From Tetranychus cinnabarinus (taxonomy: Eukaryota > Arthropoda > Arachnida > Trombidiformes > Tetranychidae): a stretch of 64,000 bases of DNA. Positions 15,801-27,752 of the stretch are shown here, in pieces. The number at the start of each line of letters is the position of its first letter. Within the stretch, counting starts at the first letter, position 1. The DNA is taken from NCBI GenBank assembly GCA_022266195.1, contig WHVY01000001.1, forward strand, positions 17,918,001 through 17,982,000, given 5' to 3'. The notes under the pieces are model-generated. The model had not been told where the DNA came from. It ran no database searches and saw only the letters and a program-made list of their open reading frames with translations. The translations under genes and the position numbers were made by a program.

Positions 15801-17933
15801 ATGAAAGAAAAGAGTAACAACAAGAATTGAATCAACATTGATGGCAATGATAATATTAATGATGGTTAGTCTGTTGATAGTTCAGTTGATGATTACATGG
15901 CCAATGTCAATGTCACCATTAACAAGTTGAAATAATTTGCAGTTTGTAAAATGCCAAGTAAAAACCTAATGAAACCAGAAAAGACAAGAAACGCATTACA
16001 ATGGAAACAATTGTAAAGACAATTTTGTTCAACAATGAATAACAGTTTTACAATTAACTAGACAATAATGCTTACCAAATGTATCAAGATTTTGAAGATT
16101 GGTCCATAATGATAATGATGATGAGCAGCAATCAATTGTTGGAATGAAAAGAAATTTAATTTCTTATTCTCATATTGAGGACTCGACTTGTTTGTGTTTT
16201 CACGTTTTAACGATTTTCTCATTTTTGTGTACAATCATTTTCGATTGGTGATTAGCAGTGAATACGTCGATTCACTGGCCTCTTACAAACGCAATGGAGG
16301 TGGACCAGGCAGTCGATTAGGCGGTGTCATTCCCAATGGTAAATGTAACCGTCAACAAGTTCCTCCTGATGGTGCTTCAACCCTTAACCCACCTCGAAGT
16401 CCACGATTCAGTGATCGATATTCAACCCGAGGACGAACCGTTGTCGGTCAAAATGCAATGCCACCTTCAGTTACAGCTTTAGATTCGAGTCATGATTGGC
16501 TGGAAAACAAGGATCCAACTGGATCAATGTAAGCATTTTCATTATTCTCATGATAATAATCGTTTCTTTTTCTTCTTCTTCTTTTTTTCTGAAACCCTTT
16601 CCTTTCCTTTCATCTGTTTTTCCGTATCATTTCCGATTCTCATCTATTCACATACTAACATACATTATAAACAGTACAAAAGTCCACTTTTGCTGTCAAA
16701 CATCATTTCGCTGTTCATTGTTTCAATTCATTGAGATTATTATTAATCCAAAGTCAATCAGTTGAAGAAAAGTCCTCAATAGAAATGCTCCAAATCAATT
16801 AATGATGCAAATTGCGAGACTTGAAGAAAATCTATTTTTGCCTGAATTTCCAAATGAAATCGACAATTGATCATCTTCAATCACCTTGAGCTGCATGTTA
16901 ATCTTAGATCATGAATCTCTCATTCTCAAGTCATTAATTTCACTCCAAATCCGTTATCAAAACCATTGACAAATTGGAAAATTTAATTTCTTTTCAAAAT
17001 GCAAATTTCGTCTCAACATTTCTTGAATAAACTTTATTCAGTGCATCAAGTTAGACTTATTTGATCTTCATTTTTGAAACATTAACCATCAATATTGTCA
17101 ACAATCATTATTCAACTTATTGACCTTTTTTACAATGATAATGTGTTTATAATGAAGTTCATCTTTTGCTGTTTAAATGTTTAGAGTAAGAAAATATGAA
17201 ACTTAGGATTAAACCATCATTTGAATGATTTACATTTCTAAGATCAACTTAAGCTGATCGTTTCTTTCACCACAAGCCCAAGCCTCATCCTTGATTGTGT
17301 GTCAACTGTTAAGTCTTTTTGTTATAAATAGCATCACCATTAGATGAATGAATTATCCTTACGTCAAGGTAAACCAATTGGTTAGTTAAGTTTAAACTAT
17401 TGACACTTTTAGCGTCATCATCATCTAATTACGTTTAAACAGCTAAAGACTATTAACGTAAATTGTCAGGAAGAAGAGGAAAAGTTGATCCATCATTGAG
17501 TACTTTGATAGACACAATATAGCAAAAAGACAAACAAAAATTGGTTACCAAAGTTGATTAGTTTTAACGATCAATTAACAATATTTCAAGCCCATTCTTG
17601 CATAACCTTTGAAGCAACATTTAAACATTCAACTTCAATCCAAAAGAAAACATAATTATCTCATTTACATGAAATGTTCAACTATCAATATTCGTTGGAA
17701 ACTCAACTCTTCAACATAACAAATGTCGAGAAACTCATTCCCAAAAAATCGCCTTTTTTCTCGCTTTTTTTTTATTCTTTTCATAATAATTTATTAACAT
17801 TTTTTTCTATTTTTTTTACAGAGTTTCTGGTTATTCTCGTGCTTCTGGTCGTTCAGCACGCTCAGCTTACACAGGTACAAGTTGGTCTTCTAGGAAATCG
17901 CGAAACTCTGGAAGTCCAGCAACTGAATTGTAA
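813..17933 (+). CDS. CDH23-like / Cad87A-like cadherin, 3' half of gene (partial at 5' end)
   Basis: Calcium-dependent adhesion protein of the plasma membrane; only the C-terminal about 702 residues are here. Exons: 813-1070, 1183-1331, 3196-3702, 8280-8498, 10217-10458, 11681-11875, 13979-14131, 16256-16528, 17822-17933. All phases agree at each junction. The product contains the end of one cadherin repeat, then three more. Canonical motifs include DENDNSP (about 3601), ATDADTG (8280 on) and FDRE (3418). A membrane-adjacent domain follows in 10217-11800, starting VYVLPETR and containing LSNVTG and LFLYAVNPETND. From family knowledge it resembles the equivalent part of vertebrate cadherin-23 (VYVL, LLSNITG, IHVVNRDTN). 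One hydrophobic helix (about 11800-11860, AIIALSSVIFLG) ends in CSSCKER. The cytoplasmic tail of about 180 residues is rich in Ser, Arg and Gly and ends ATEL, a class I PDZ-binding motif; vertebrate CDH23 ends ITEL. Introns reach 4.6 kb. The first exon's acceptor (811-812) is the least certain. PCDH15/Cad99C-type is the alternative. Confidence 0.85.
1332..3195 (+). other. Cadherin intron, 1.9 kb
   Basis: Bounded by donor GTAAAG at 1332 and an acceptor ending at 3195; phase 0. No coding or repeat structure beyond a short iteration of a TTGAATCCA-like unit near 1970-1992. Confidence 0.7.
3703..8279 (+). other. Cadherin intron, 4.6 kb, with a protein-like minus-strand remnant
   Basis: Donor GTAAAT at 3703 and acceptor TTACAG ending at 8279, phase 0. 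Mostly AT-rich single-copy sequence with a (GA)n run at 7014-7025. Inside it, 5885-6110 and 6230-6370 share a diverged block on the minus strand (CATTACTAAAGCAAACT and GGTGCTGAT cores); see findings. An open frame at 8074-8502 overlaps the next exon in the wrong frame and is not a gene. Confidence 0.6.
5885..6110 (-). pseudogene. Protein-like remnant in cadherin intron, unknown family
   Basis: On the minus strand, a frame from just after a stop near 6120 down to a stop at 5885-5887 reads as about 75 residues of ordinary composition (HPHVSYSITKANLNG, then FSNGADTWTLF, ending ETHYIK). It has no ATG at a sensible place and no splice partner that I can see. A second copy at about 6230-6370 shares the first third but is broken by stops. 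I do not recognise the family. It could be a decayed exon or a fragment of a dispersed repeat. The whole block could also be chance in AT-rich DNA. Confidence 0.25.
8499..10216 (+). other. Cadherin intron, 1.7 kb
   Basis: Donor GTAAGT at 8499 and acceptor ending at 10216 (AAAAG), phase 0. No gene, RNA or repeat seen. Confidence 0.7.
10459..11680 (+). other. Cadherin intron, 1.2 kb
   Basis: Donor GTAAGT at 10459, phase 2. The acceptor is preceded by a pure (TTC)n/(CTT)n microsatellite at about 11650-11677, which doubles as the polypyrimidine tract. Nothing else seen. Confidence 0.7.
11876..13978 (+). other. Cadherin intron, 2.1 kb
   Basis: Donor GTAAGT at 11876 and acceptor ATCCAG ending at 13978, phase 2. 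An open frame at 12855-13070 reads like protein for about 70 residues but has no ATG, no partner exon and no recognisable motif. I do not call it. Confidence 0.65.
14132..16255 (+). other. Cadherin intron, 2.1 kb, ending in a tandem (NAGNAG) acceptor
   Basis: Donor GTAAGA at 14132. The acceptor end reads TTAGCAG, so either AG (16254-16255 or 16257-16258) can be used without changing frame, giving GSEYV or GEYV. No other structure seen. Confidence 0.65.
16529..17821 (+). other. Last cadherin intron, 1.3 kb
   Basis: Donor GTAAGC at 16529 and T-rich acceptor ending TTTTACAG at 17821, phase 2. Nothing further recognised. Confidence 0.65.
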
Positions 17934-18324
17934 TGAGAAAGAAAACGAAAAAAAGTTCATGTTTTTTCCATGAAAATCGTCCATAACTGGTTAATAACAA
18001 AACTTAATCAAACAAAATTAGACTTACATTGAAAATCCATCATCACCAGAAGCCAGTTAATCTTGAAACTTACCTTATAAAAACAAAACACCTTTTCCAT
18101 TTGAGTTGATGTAAAAGTGAAAAGCCATTTGTTGGTTAAGATTAATTGTCAATGAAGGGAAGCAAATTTTCACCTTAATATTTCACCAATTTTTACCTCT
18201 AAATGGATTAACTTTTTTCTTCTTGCACTTCTCGCTTCTCGTGGATAAAAAAGCATCAAGTCAAACCTGATCATCATCATCATCACAACCATCATCCTCA
18301 TCATCAACATCATTTTCATCATCA

Positions 18325-18330
18325 AATAAA
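18325..18330 (+). terminator. Candidate poly(A) signal of cadherin
   Basis: AATAAA about 390 bases past the stop codon at 17931-17933; it follows the CAT-rich repeat. Confidence 0.35.
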
Positions 18331-19875
18331 GCAAATGCGAGACGTGAAGAACAGCCTTAATTTGATTCCATACTGTTACTTTTATTAAAACATCAACATG
18401 ATTATGTTTATTTTTGATACTCTTTTTACGTAGTTATTGCTGACAAAGTCATTCCCATCATCTACTGATTGATGAACAAAAATATGATGAAACTGGTTCC
18501 AATGTTTACTCTTCCTCTTCCTTCATCAATGGAATCATGGATTCATCTTTTTAAATGTATTATGCTCATTGCACCCACAAGTTTCATCAACTGTCAATGA
18601 TTCCATGTTCATCAAAGATTGACTTTTATTGAACCAAAAAAATGAAAGAAAAATTCAACTTTAAAATCTCGAGTCTTGCACTTCATGCAATTCTGTGCCA
18701 ATCATATCAATAGTGATTCAAAACTCTAATCTAAACTTGCAATGGAACCAATTAACTCCAATTTACCATCAATTGCATCGATAAAAGTTGATCAAAATCT
18801 TCACACAATTTAAATTCTTAATCTTAACCAATTGTTCATAACTCTTGTATTGATAGACAACAATGTAAATAACTATTCATTTGAAAAGTAGACTTGAAAG
18901 TCCTTTTCGCTTCATCATTCATCATCTTGAAAAAAATTTCAAGAAACTCTTTTTTCAGGGAAATAAATAAACATTTTATTGATTAACACGTATTTGTTTC
19001 AATATCAAAATGATGAGTTTAATTAACTTTTCATTTTTACAATTACAATCTTTCTCAATCTTTCTGGTTACAAAAGAAAGCAAAACATTGATTCAGTTTT
19101 TTGTGGTTTGCTTATCAAATAACAGTTGAAGTTCATGATCGGTATCATCTGTTGATTAATGAAAAATGGATGAAAATGAAGAGTTCAGTTTATTACATTT
19201 GGATGGAGAATCGAAGAAACAAAAAAAATGGTTTCTTAAATAAAATCAATTGTCGGTTTTGCTTGAATTTGCATTCTTTATACAATTTTACAATTGAAAG
19301 TTTTGATATTTTGCTTTTCTCGTTGTTATTATAATATTGGGTTTGAAACAATGTTTGATGTTGATTCACAATTAAAAGTGTTATGATTATGATTTATCAA
19401 CACACTTGGATATGATTAAATCGCCTGGATTTACAATTAAAGTACAAGCGTAATCATTACTCAAGACTGTGGCCATCTTTGATTCAATCGTTAACATTTT
19501 AAATGTACAATAATAACTTTGACTTTGAGATATATTCATCATTTATGCTCTTTTTTTGGTTCTGCTTTTGGGATCCTTTAAACTGTAGGAGTTTAGGAGG
19601 GATTTTCAGTTAACTTTGAGTTTTCTGGTCAAAAATAATGATCACAATTACAGGTTGATTAACAGTTATAAAATATCTTTAGGGATTGATTTGGTAGTAA
19701 ATTAACAAAAGAAAACCTTGTTCAATCTTTGGCACTTTTAGTGTACAATCAATTCGCTTCTTGAAAATTCTGCTGGGAATTGCATTGTTTTTTCACTGTT
19801 CAACACTGAAACTCAGGCAATTCATGAAAACTGTATGAAAAGAGCTCTTGATTCTTCTTTTTTGGCTTTTCCAAT

Positions 19876-19881
19876 TTTATT
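19876..19881 (-). terminator. Candidate poly(A) signal of the GPCR
   Basis: AATAAA on the minus strand, about 41 bases after the TAA at 19922-19924. This implies a very short 3' untranslated region if it is used. Confidence 0.35.
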
Positions 19882-19921
19882 CTCTTTGGTGAATGTTTGA
19901 CTAGTTGACTGGATGCCGTCA

Positions 19922-22900
19922 TTATCTCATGGTGGCGATTGAATTGATGTACTCACATTGAGTGTCTACACGAGCAGTATAACGGGTTGAACGCTGAGTT
20001 GTATTCCTATTGTAATATGTTGATATTGAACTTTCATAGCGAACAGCTCCACAACATTTACGCGACTTGACAATCGCTGCAAACCCTTTGCGATACTTTT
20101 TGTGAAAGAAAGCGTACAGAATTGGATTTATACAACTATTTGAGGCGCCCAACCACTGAGCTATAGGAGTCATGGTCATGAATATTTTCTCTTCGATTGA
20201 ATTTTCTTCAATCACACCGCCCAACTTGAGACGGGCAAATATTATGTACAAGGGAAGCCACGAGATGACAAATATTACAACAACCACAATCATCATTTTG
20301 GCCACCTTTAACTTTGACCTTTGCATTACCAGGTCCATTTGGGTGTTTAAATTTTTACCTGTTTTGATACCCTTTTCACCTGGAATATGACGCCTCCAAA
20401 CTTTTAACCAAATGGCAATGTAACAACAGGTAATCACGGTTAATGGTATTAAATAGCAAAGTAAAAGGTTTGCCGTTAAAAAGTATAAGCGTTCCGATAA
20501 CTCGTCAGGCCAACTCTCAATGCAAAGCATCATTTCTGAATGAGTCTCGGGGATTGGATGCAGGGTAAAGTAAAGAGCCCAGGGAAAGGCAATTGCCAGT
20601 GAGAAAAGCCAAATTATGATTATCATTCGTCGAGCACATTTACGTGACATTTGACACTTTAACGGATAACAAATTGCCAAAAACCTGGAAAGAAAAGAAA
20701 AAATGATTAAATTTTCAAATCAATAAGCAACTGAAAAAAGATATTTGAATCGAGTTTAAACCCAATTTATTTTGAGTTTAACAATAAATGGCTATTAATA
20801 GCAAAATAATTGGATTTAACGATGAAATATTCAACAAACAAGAACTTTTCTGATCTTTTGAAACCTTTAAATGTGTGATTCATTTATTGAAAGCAATTGA
20901 AGCTGACGAAATGATCAAACTTGTTTGATCAAAAAATTGGACTAAAATGAAACTTTAATCATCGTACTGCTAATAAGTGGTGTAAATAGTGCTAATAATA
21001 AATGAACACAGGAAACTTGTACCAATCCAAAAATACTTCAATCGTGTCAATTATTCAGTTTAATATATTAAAATAACAATCTTGATTACAATACTTATTG
21101 ATATTAAAAATGGCTTTGATTAAAAATATATTCAACTAATTTGTGAAACTTGAAAATACTTGAAAATTGGGTCAAGACGATGATGAAAGCGCTTTGGTTT
21201 TTTCATTAATAATCAAGTCTATCACAAGAGTCAATTCAGAGACTTTTTGTTTTGAAAAGCAAGGAAATCAACTGTTCAACCAAATTGTCAACAAATTTCA
21301 AGATTAATTGTTGAAATTGTCAGAAAAATAATTACTTTCTATTCAGCAAATTGTTATAAAACAACATTATCTTTACCTTTACTGTCTAAATAATAATAAA
21401 AGATGAACATTCAATGTTATTTCAAACGATTTTTCACTGTCAGTTGAAAGGCGACATGAAAACAAAAGAAACGAGTTTAAACTCATAATCATGAAATCAA
21501 TATTGACCATAAACAAATCAGCTTTGATTGTCGAGATGAAAATAAGTAATAAACATGAATGAGAAAATGAAAAGATGTTCAACGAAAAGATGAGATTCTG
21601 AATCAATTTCCACCGAGAATTATGTTTTATTTTTTGCCTCTTCTCATCTTCATCCATATGATAATCAGTGATAAACAAAACTCAACTGTAGGCGGTTAAA
21701 TAGCTATTAATTGGGAAACAAGCGGCCAAAGTGATAAAAATAATCGAGACTGAAATGGCACAAAAATGAGATTACATGAGACATTTTTGTTTATCCGAAA
21801 ATAAATTAATTCAAGTTATCCAGTGAATTAGTTGATTATTACTTGTTACTCTCGACTGTAAACTAAAGTATTTTTTCCTCGTCTTTACTCTTAAGGCTGG
21901 TAAACATTTGCATTGCAGGCAATAATAAATGCTGAAGTAAGACTTTCAGACCTGATTTTCACATCAATTTAAAGCTCAAACTGTTTAATTAACAGAACCA
22001 AGTTTATCAATCAAATTTCATTTCGTCAAGCAAAAGGTTTCGAGGGTTTAATCAAACACTTGCGACTTTTTTAAGTTCACTTTATTGCAACTGAAGACGC
22101 CTTTTGAAAAGTAAGTCAAGGTTCAGGTTAACCTTTCAATTGTACTTGTTCATCAAATTCAACATTCCTTCATATTATTTGATAATAAAGTGGAATTCAT
22201 TAATGTCTATGAAAAGTTTGACTCAATCATTAAGCTTTGAAATTATTTTCTTTTCACAGAAAAAAACAAATTTTAATGAAAAATTGCTTTAAAATCGATT
22301 GGCTGAAATTTAATTTCAAGCCATTTATTGAATGGGTTGAGCGAGTTTCAAATTATTGGCCAAATTGTTCAGATAATGAATCAACCTTCAATTTCGAACC
22401 TCAAAGGTTTGCAAGAAGAAATATTCATTTACGGTTCGATAAAGTTTTGGAACTTTTGGAAAAGTGGAAAATCTCAAGAACTGAACAATGAAATTTACGA
22501 ATTTATTTCTTCTGATAATTTTGCCAGTTTCAAGAAGAAAATTTGCAAAAAGAATTCTAAGCTAAAAATCGAATTTTCTTATAACTTTATCAGAACCGAA
22601 CTTAAATTTTCTTGAGGATTCACTTGTCTTCAAAAGTAAATTGTATTTAGGTTCTTTGAATAATTGCACGGAAATTGGCGATTGGAACTTGATCTGAATA
22701 GATAATTTCAAGACTAAATTTGAATTTTATTGTTATTCGAATGCATAATTTATCGATTCATTTGAACCGTGGTCATCTCATGCATGATTAAAATTCAATT
22801 ACAAGTCTGATTGTGAGTGATAGACAAAAAGGTTGAAACTTTAATCATAAACTGGATAATAAATTGAGTACAAATCGAAACCTTGATCAATATGAAGGTC

Positions 22901-25900
22901 AATTAATCAATTCAAGGAAAACTCATAAATAAAGTCTATTCTAGTTGATGAAAGATGAAACTGTTTATTGAATAATCAGGGGAATCTAAATTAGTACAAT
23001 GATTGAATCGCCAAACTCACCAAAAACAGATTTTCTTCAACTTTGCTCCTAAGTTTCAAATTTCAGAATAATCTTTAAATGAAGGTTAAAATGGAGCAAA
23101 AAATACAAAACTGTTCATCTGAAAATTTTCAAGAGAAAAAGAAAACAAAAAAATCTGCAAAAAAAAAGTTCAGAAAGTAACAATTCTCTAACTGAATCTC
23201 AATCTAAACATGAATCGAATGCTAATCGTTATAAATTGACACTTTATTGAAATGGTTAAACATTTGAAAGCTCAAGATATCAAAAGTTAATGAACAAAAT
23301 GCATCAACATTCAGTTCAACTAGAAGTTCAACAAGTTTTGCAAAGGTAATTCAAGGTAATTCAATTATGATATTTGTTTCGAGTTGAATCAATTACTAAA
23401 GTGAAACTTTAACTCACTGAATACAAATGAACTCAACTGTTTATTGAGCTTATTTCATTATAATAATCGATTTGAAAAGTTGAGCATAAACTACGAAAAA
23501 TTGGACAAAATGGAACCCAATTTAAGCAAATGATTAGAAATTAATGACAAATTAATCAAAGAATCTCATGATTTATTGTTTCGATTTTCAGGAAATAAAA
23601 CCATTCAGCTGAAACAGAACAAAATTCAATTTTTCGGTGAAAATCGAACCTGAAAATTTTCTGCTTAAAATTACAAACTGAATTGATGAACCAAATGATA
23701 AAGCATATTGAATACGAATGTAATTAACATGCCTTTGTCAAGTAAATCTCTTGGAAAGTCTATTATCGGTTCATTTCCAATTCAGATTAAAATTAATCAA
23801 TTCAATTGTTCAATCACATGACTGAATATCAACTAGAAATGAGTTGAAATTTCAAGTAAAAAGTTAGAGTTAAATTTTTCGCTGAAACATTCGCAATCTT
23901 TGAAATTCTGTTCATGAATTGGATAAGAAAAGAGGGAAAAAAATTCAAGAAAAAAGTTGAAGATTCAGTCAAAAATGACTTGAATCGTTGATTATTCAAA
24001 TCAACATTTGAAGTTGAATTGAAATTAATCGTTTAAATGAAAGGTTGCAATTTTCTGAACGATAATTGATGATACAAAGTTAATCAATTTACTGGTTCAC
24101 TTGATAAATTGTTTGTTAATATGTAAAGTGATTGAATTAACCAGCAACTATAAACAGCATTCAAACATTTGCACAGATTAAATGACTCAACATTGAATAA
24201 TCAAAATGAACTTCACTATTATTTATTTATCCTTTTTTTGTGTTCCAACAATTTTATCTCTTTGTAGCTGTTCGTTTCCCTTGATTGTTATTAGCTGATA
24301 GTTTTGGGATTTTTTGTTGTTTCTGGCCAAATGGTCAACACAAAAGTAATCAATTGCAATAAGTTGACCATCTTTGCGCTGCTTTGTTGCTTCCTGTTAT
24401 TGTTTTTTGTTGAGTTTTTTTTCAAAATCAATTCTTAGCTTTCCTCAATTTGGCTATTTTTTGAGGCAAAAAATGTCAAATGATACTCAGACTGTGTCAA
24501 TCTCAGGCTAATCATGATCCAAAACATTTCCCATGAAATAAAAAGGTATTAATGGAAGCGATCGACTCGTAAAACTGGGTTAAGTATACGTTCAATAATA
24601 TTGATATAATTGCTTGGAAATCAAGTTTACTCTGTTATCTTGCAGCCTTCATTATAACTGTTAACAATGGGCACAAAATTTGGTCACTTTTTTGGTTACT
24701 TAAGTGTCCATTTGACCTCATCAACAGCGGGAATCAGTTAATGGTCAAAGTTTATTGTTAAACTTTATCAATAAGGTTAACTTAGGTTAGGTTGGGTTAA
24801 AACTCGATTCCAATCAACAGTGAAAATTGGTTGCAAAGACAACAGACGGAAACTTGGCACTTACCTATCAACTGAAACTGCCACAAGTGTATTGATACTG
24901 GCACTCACAGCAACTCCTTGTAAGTAAGAAACGGCTTTACACATGAAAAGTCCCAAAATCCAGGCTAAAGATAAAAAGAAGAAAAAATTAAACATTTGAA
25001 AAGTTCGTAAGTTCATCGGGTAAAAGGGAAATGTTGAAACACAATTGTCATTAGATTCACAGGAACCAGAAAAGAGGTCAATTTTGAACGGAAAACACAG
25101 TCTGCTAAATATCCAAATCAGATAATGTAACAAGAGTCAACATTCATCTGATAAAATCTGATAACATTTCGAGACAAAAAATGATAAATGTTGACTTGAA
25201 ATGTTTATCAATGTTATTCAATGTTATTCAGACCCGAAATGTTATTAATACAGTTTCTGAATCAATTCCCTTTCATTAAAGATGCTCATTAAACCACTAA
25301 TTATAAAGCTTTCCAATTCATTATCGAATCAAAATTCATCAGATTTGTTCAACTTGTCACAATGATAAGCGAAACTCGACTCAGCAATGGTTGCAATTAA
25401 TCTCAATCAATTTTAATCTAAACCATTATGAGAAAGTTGCAAAGTAAGCAATCAATGATTCGAATACAGAATTAGATTTTTTTTTGTTGCAAAAATAACA
25501 TTCTCTTCATCTTTACTGGGAATGATAGAGTTGGATGAAAAATGCTCAAAACTGAATAACACCAACAGGGAAGGATATCAAGAGTTAGAGTTGGATTAAG
25601 TTTTACCATGAGATATAATGTAATCTAACAATAAGATATGAACTTGAAGACTGGTCATGATGATAGTCTATTATGATTATTATCAAGAATGAGGTCAATC
25701 CTTGGACTGACCAAAGTAAACCTTGTTATGTATTTTTTGCCCATTTTCAAAGAGTTGATATATCTTTTGATAAATCATTTATCCAAGCCAAATACTTGTC
25801 AACTTGATACAGTAAATAATATTACAACTTTTCTGCTTTTGTATTTTATTATCAACATTATTGTAAACATTTTACTTTCTGCTTTTTTCTTCCTGATAAC

Positions 25901-27752
25901 TTTCATATTATATTACGAGCATTTTGATAACAAGATTGTAAATATTGAAAGGGAATCGACAACAGGTTAATCAGTTTTATGCAAAATTATCATTCGACTC
26001 TTGTAAAGGGTTTCATTTGATTGTAAAGGTTAGGTGAGATCAATTATTCAAGATTATATTGAGTTTGGACTTAATAATGTATTTATATTGAAAGGTAAAC
26101 AAGTTGATGTTATAACAAATTAACTCAATCTGTGGTTTACCTTCATTAGATCAATTGTTGATCATGAAAGTGTGTCAACAGCTTGACAAACCTTGATCAC
26201 AGACAAAATATTAATATCAAAATGAGAAATTTTTTCTTTCTTTTCCTCTGAGAATTCATTCTCATCTTCAGATACAAATAGTATATTTTGTAGTTGAAGA
26301 TTAACGTCAACTTTCAATGGCTAATCTTTACATGAAAAAAGGTTTGATTTGAAAACAAATTAGCTAACAATTCTGGTAAATCAATTGTTCAGACACTTCA
26401 GCTTTTCAAAGGTTTGAACTTGTTTTGGACTTGATTTTCACTGCGATTTAAACTGTTTTCACTTTTCGTTTTTTCCTGATTTCAAGCTTGAAACTTTTCT
26501 GTTGAAGTCACATGAATCTGTCCAATTACGAACAGAATTACAAGCAAATTATCAACATCGTAGGTATTGTGATGATGATGAGGGCAACTTGAATAACAGT
26601 TAGTTGAGATAATGATATACATCGACTAAATACGTCGAGTATTATTGGAAGCGTAATAAACACAAAACAGTGAACATTCATATAATGGTGTTCAATTGGA
26701 TCAATAAACATTAAAAACCATGTAAACCTATTCATTAAGTTTACTCCTAATTTCATATCTTCCCTGTTATTCAGGATTTGCAGGAAGAAAAGTCAAGACC
26801 AAGTAACCCAGTCAAGAGGACATTAATGATATACTCTATGGGTTTAGTAATGTAATATTTTTTTTGTCCTTCCTTTTTGCATTTAAATGTTTCTCTTGAC
26901 CATTTTCATGTTTAAATATATTCTTGTCCCTGAACAATATCATGATACATTTACATTTCCGGCTGAAGATTTGGAGAAAAAAAAATTTCGAGATTTATTT
27001 TCTTCTTCTTCTTCTTCTTTTCCATCGTCATCTTTACTGTCAACTGTTGGACATTCAATAGGGAAATGATTATTATTATCGTTATTACTATTACGATTAT
27101 TATCATAGAAACTGGAAACATTGAAATGACGATTCCAATAATAGCTGCAATAATAGTGTTTCAACATAGTAACATGAGATGGATTTACATGAGTAGAAAT
27201 CACTTTCAAGATGTCAAAAGATAACTTGAAACTTTAGTTGCTCTACAACTGTTGACATGTTGTCACATATCAACTTATCAAAGGCTAGGCATCGACCAAC
27301 TTTAATGGGAAAAGGGTGAATCTTTAGGTTTACAAAATCATCGATAGATGACTGGTTACTGTGCATCAACAGTTTATCAAAGGAAACACTTTCAGAGTCG
27401 CTAGTCACTTTCAGGTTCAATATTGGTGGCTTAGGTAATGGTCAAGTTACTTACGGATAAAAAGGTGTCCAAGTAAAGTTGGAGGAAGGCAAAATAGTAA
27501 GACAAGTATGTCTGCCAGGGCAAGATTAACAATGAAATAATTTGTAACTGTTCTCATCCGAGGCGATCTAAAAACGACTGCGACAACCGCACTGTTACCC
27601 ACAATGCCCAATATAAACACAATGGTGTACGCTAGACAGTATAATAATGATACTGATGATGAATAGCGTAACCATTTTTCGGGATTAAACTGATTAAAGT
27701 TGACTGAATCATCAGTTGATGCACTATTATCACTATCCGAGTCACTAATCAT
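19922..27752 (-). CDS. Rhodopsin-family neuropeptide receptor (trissin/SIFamide-receptor-like GPCR)
   Basis: Seven-helix plasma-membrane receptor for an unknown, probably peptide, ligand. Exons on the minus strand: 27752-27455, 24964-24865, 20684-19922; 386 residues. The ATG at 27752 is the first in the open frame. Exon 1 has an acidic Ser/Asp-rich N-terminus, TM1 with GNSAVV and TM2 with NLALAD. Exon 2 has [15 protein letters not shown] and SVDR (TM3), with Cys for the extracellular disulfide. The DR splits across the junction to give [10 protein letters not shown], a DRY variant. Exon 3 carries TM4-TM7, with [11 protein letters not shown] for the usual CWx[11 protein letters not shown] for NPxxY, then KKYRKGF (helix 8) and a CC pair suited to palmitoylation. 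From family knowledge, the QGVxVSAS and [20 protein letters not shown] blocks point to the invertebrate trissin, SIFamide and RYamide receptors. I favour trissin-like, without certainty. Introns are about 2.5 and 4.2 kb. Confidence 0.85.
20685..24864 (-). other. GPCR intron 2, 4.2 kb
   Basis: Minus-strand donor GTAAGT next to 24865 and acceptor TTTCCAG next to 20684, phase 2. AT-rich. Two overlapping open frames at 22237-22615 read partly like protein but lack motifs and splice context, and I leave them uncalled. Confidence 0.6.
24965..27454 (-). other. GPCR intron 1, 2.5 kb
   Basis: Minus-strand donor GTAAGT next to 27455 and acceptor ATCTTTAG next to 24964, phase 1. Open frames at 25689-25970 (+) and 26538-26756 (-) are hydrophobic but look like chance in AT-rich DNA. 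A (TTC)n run lies at 27000-27018. Confidence 0.6.

Larger units (their letters stand above)
17934..19921. other. Convergent 3' flanks between cadherin and GPCR
   Basis: Holds the 3' untranslated regions of two genes that face each other. AATAAA at 18325-18330 and a double AATAAATAAA at 18962-18971 can serve the cadherin. AATAAA on the minus strand (TTTATT at 19876-19881) lies about 40 bases past the GPCR stop. A CAT/ATC-rich simple repeat spans 18270-18325. No gene seen. Confidence 0.6.

Noticed and set aside
22237..22615. Two overlapping frames with protein-like stretches in the GPCR intron
   Set aside because: No motif, no consistent single frame, no splice sites that add anything; chance or very old decay cannot be told apart.
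25689..25970. 93-residue hydrophobic plus-strand frame in GPCR intron 1
   Set aside because: T-rich AT DNA easily encodes Phe/Ile/Leu runs; no conserved feature or promoter.
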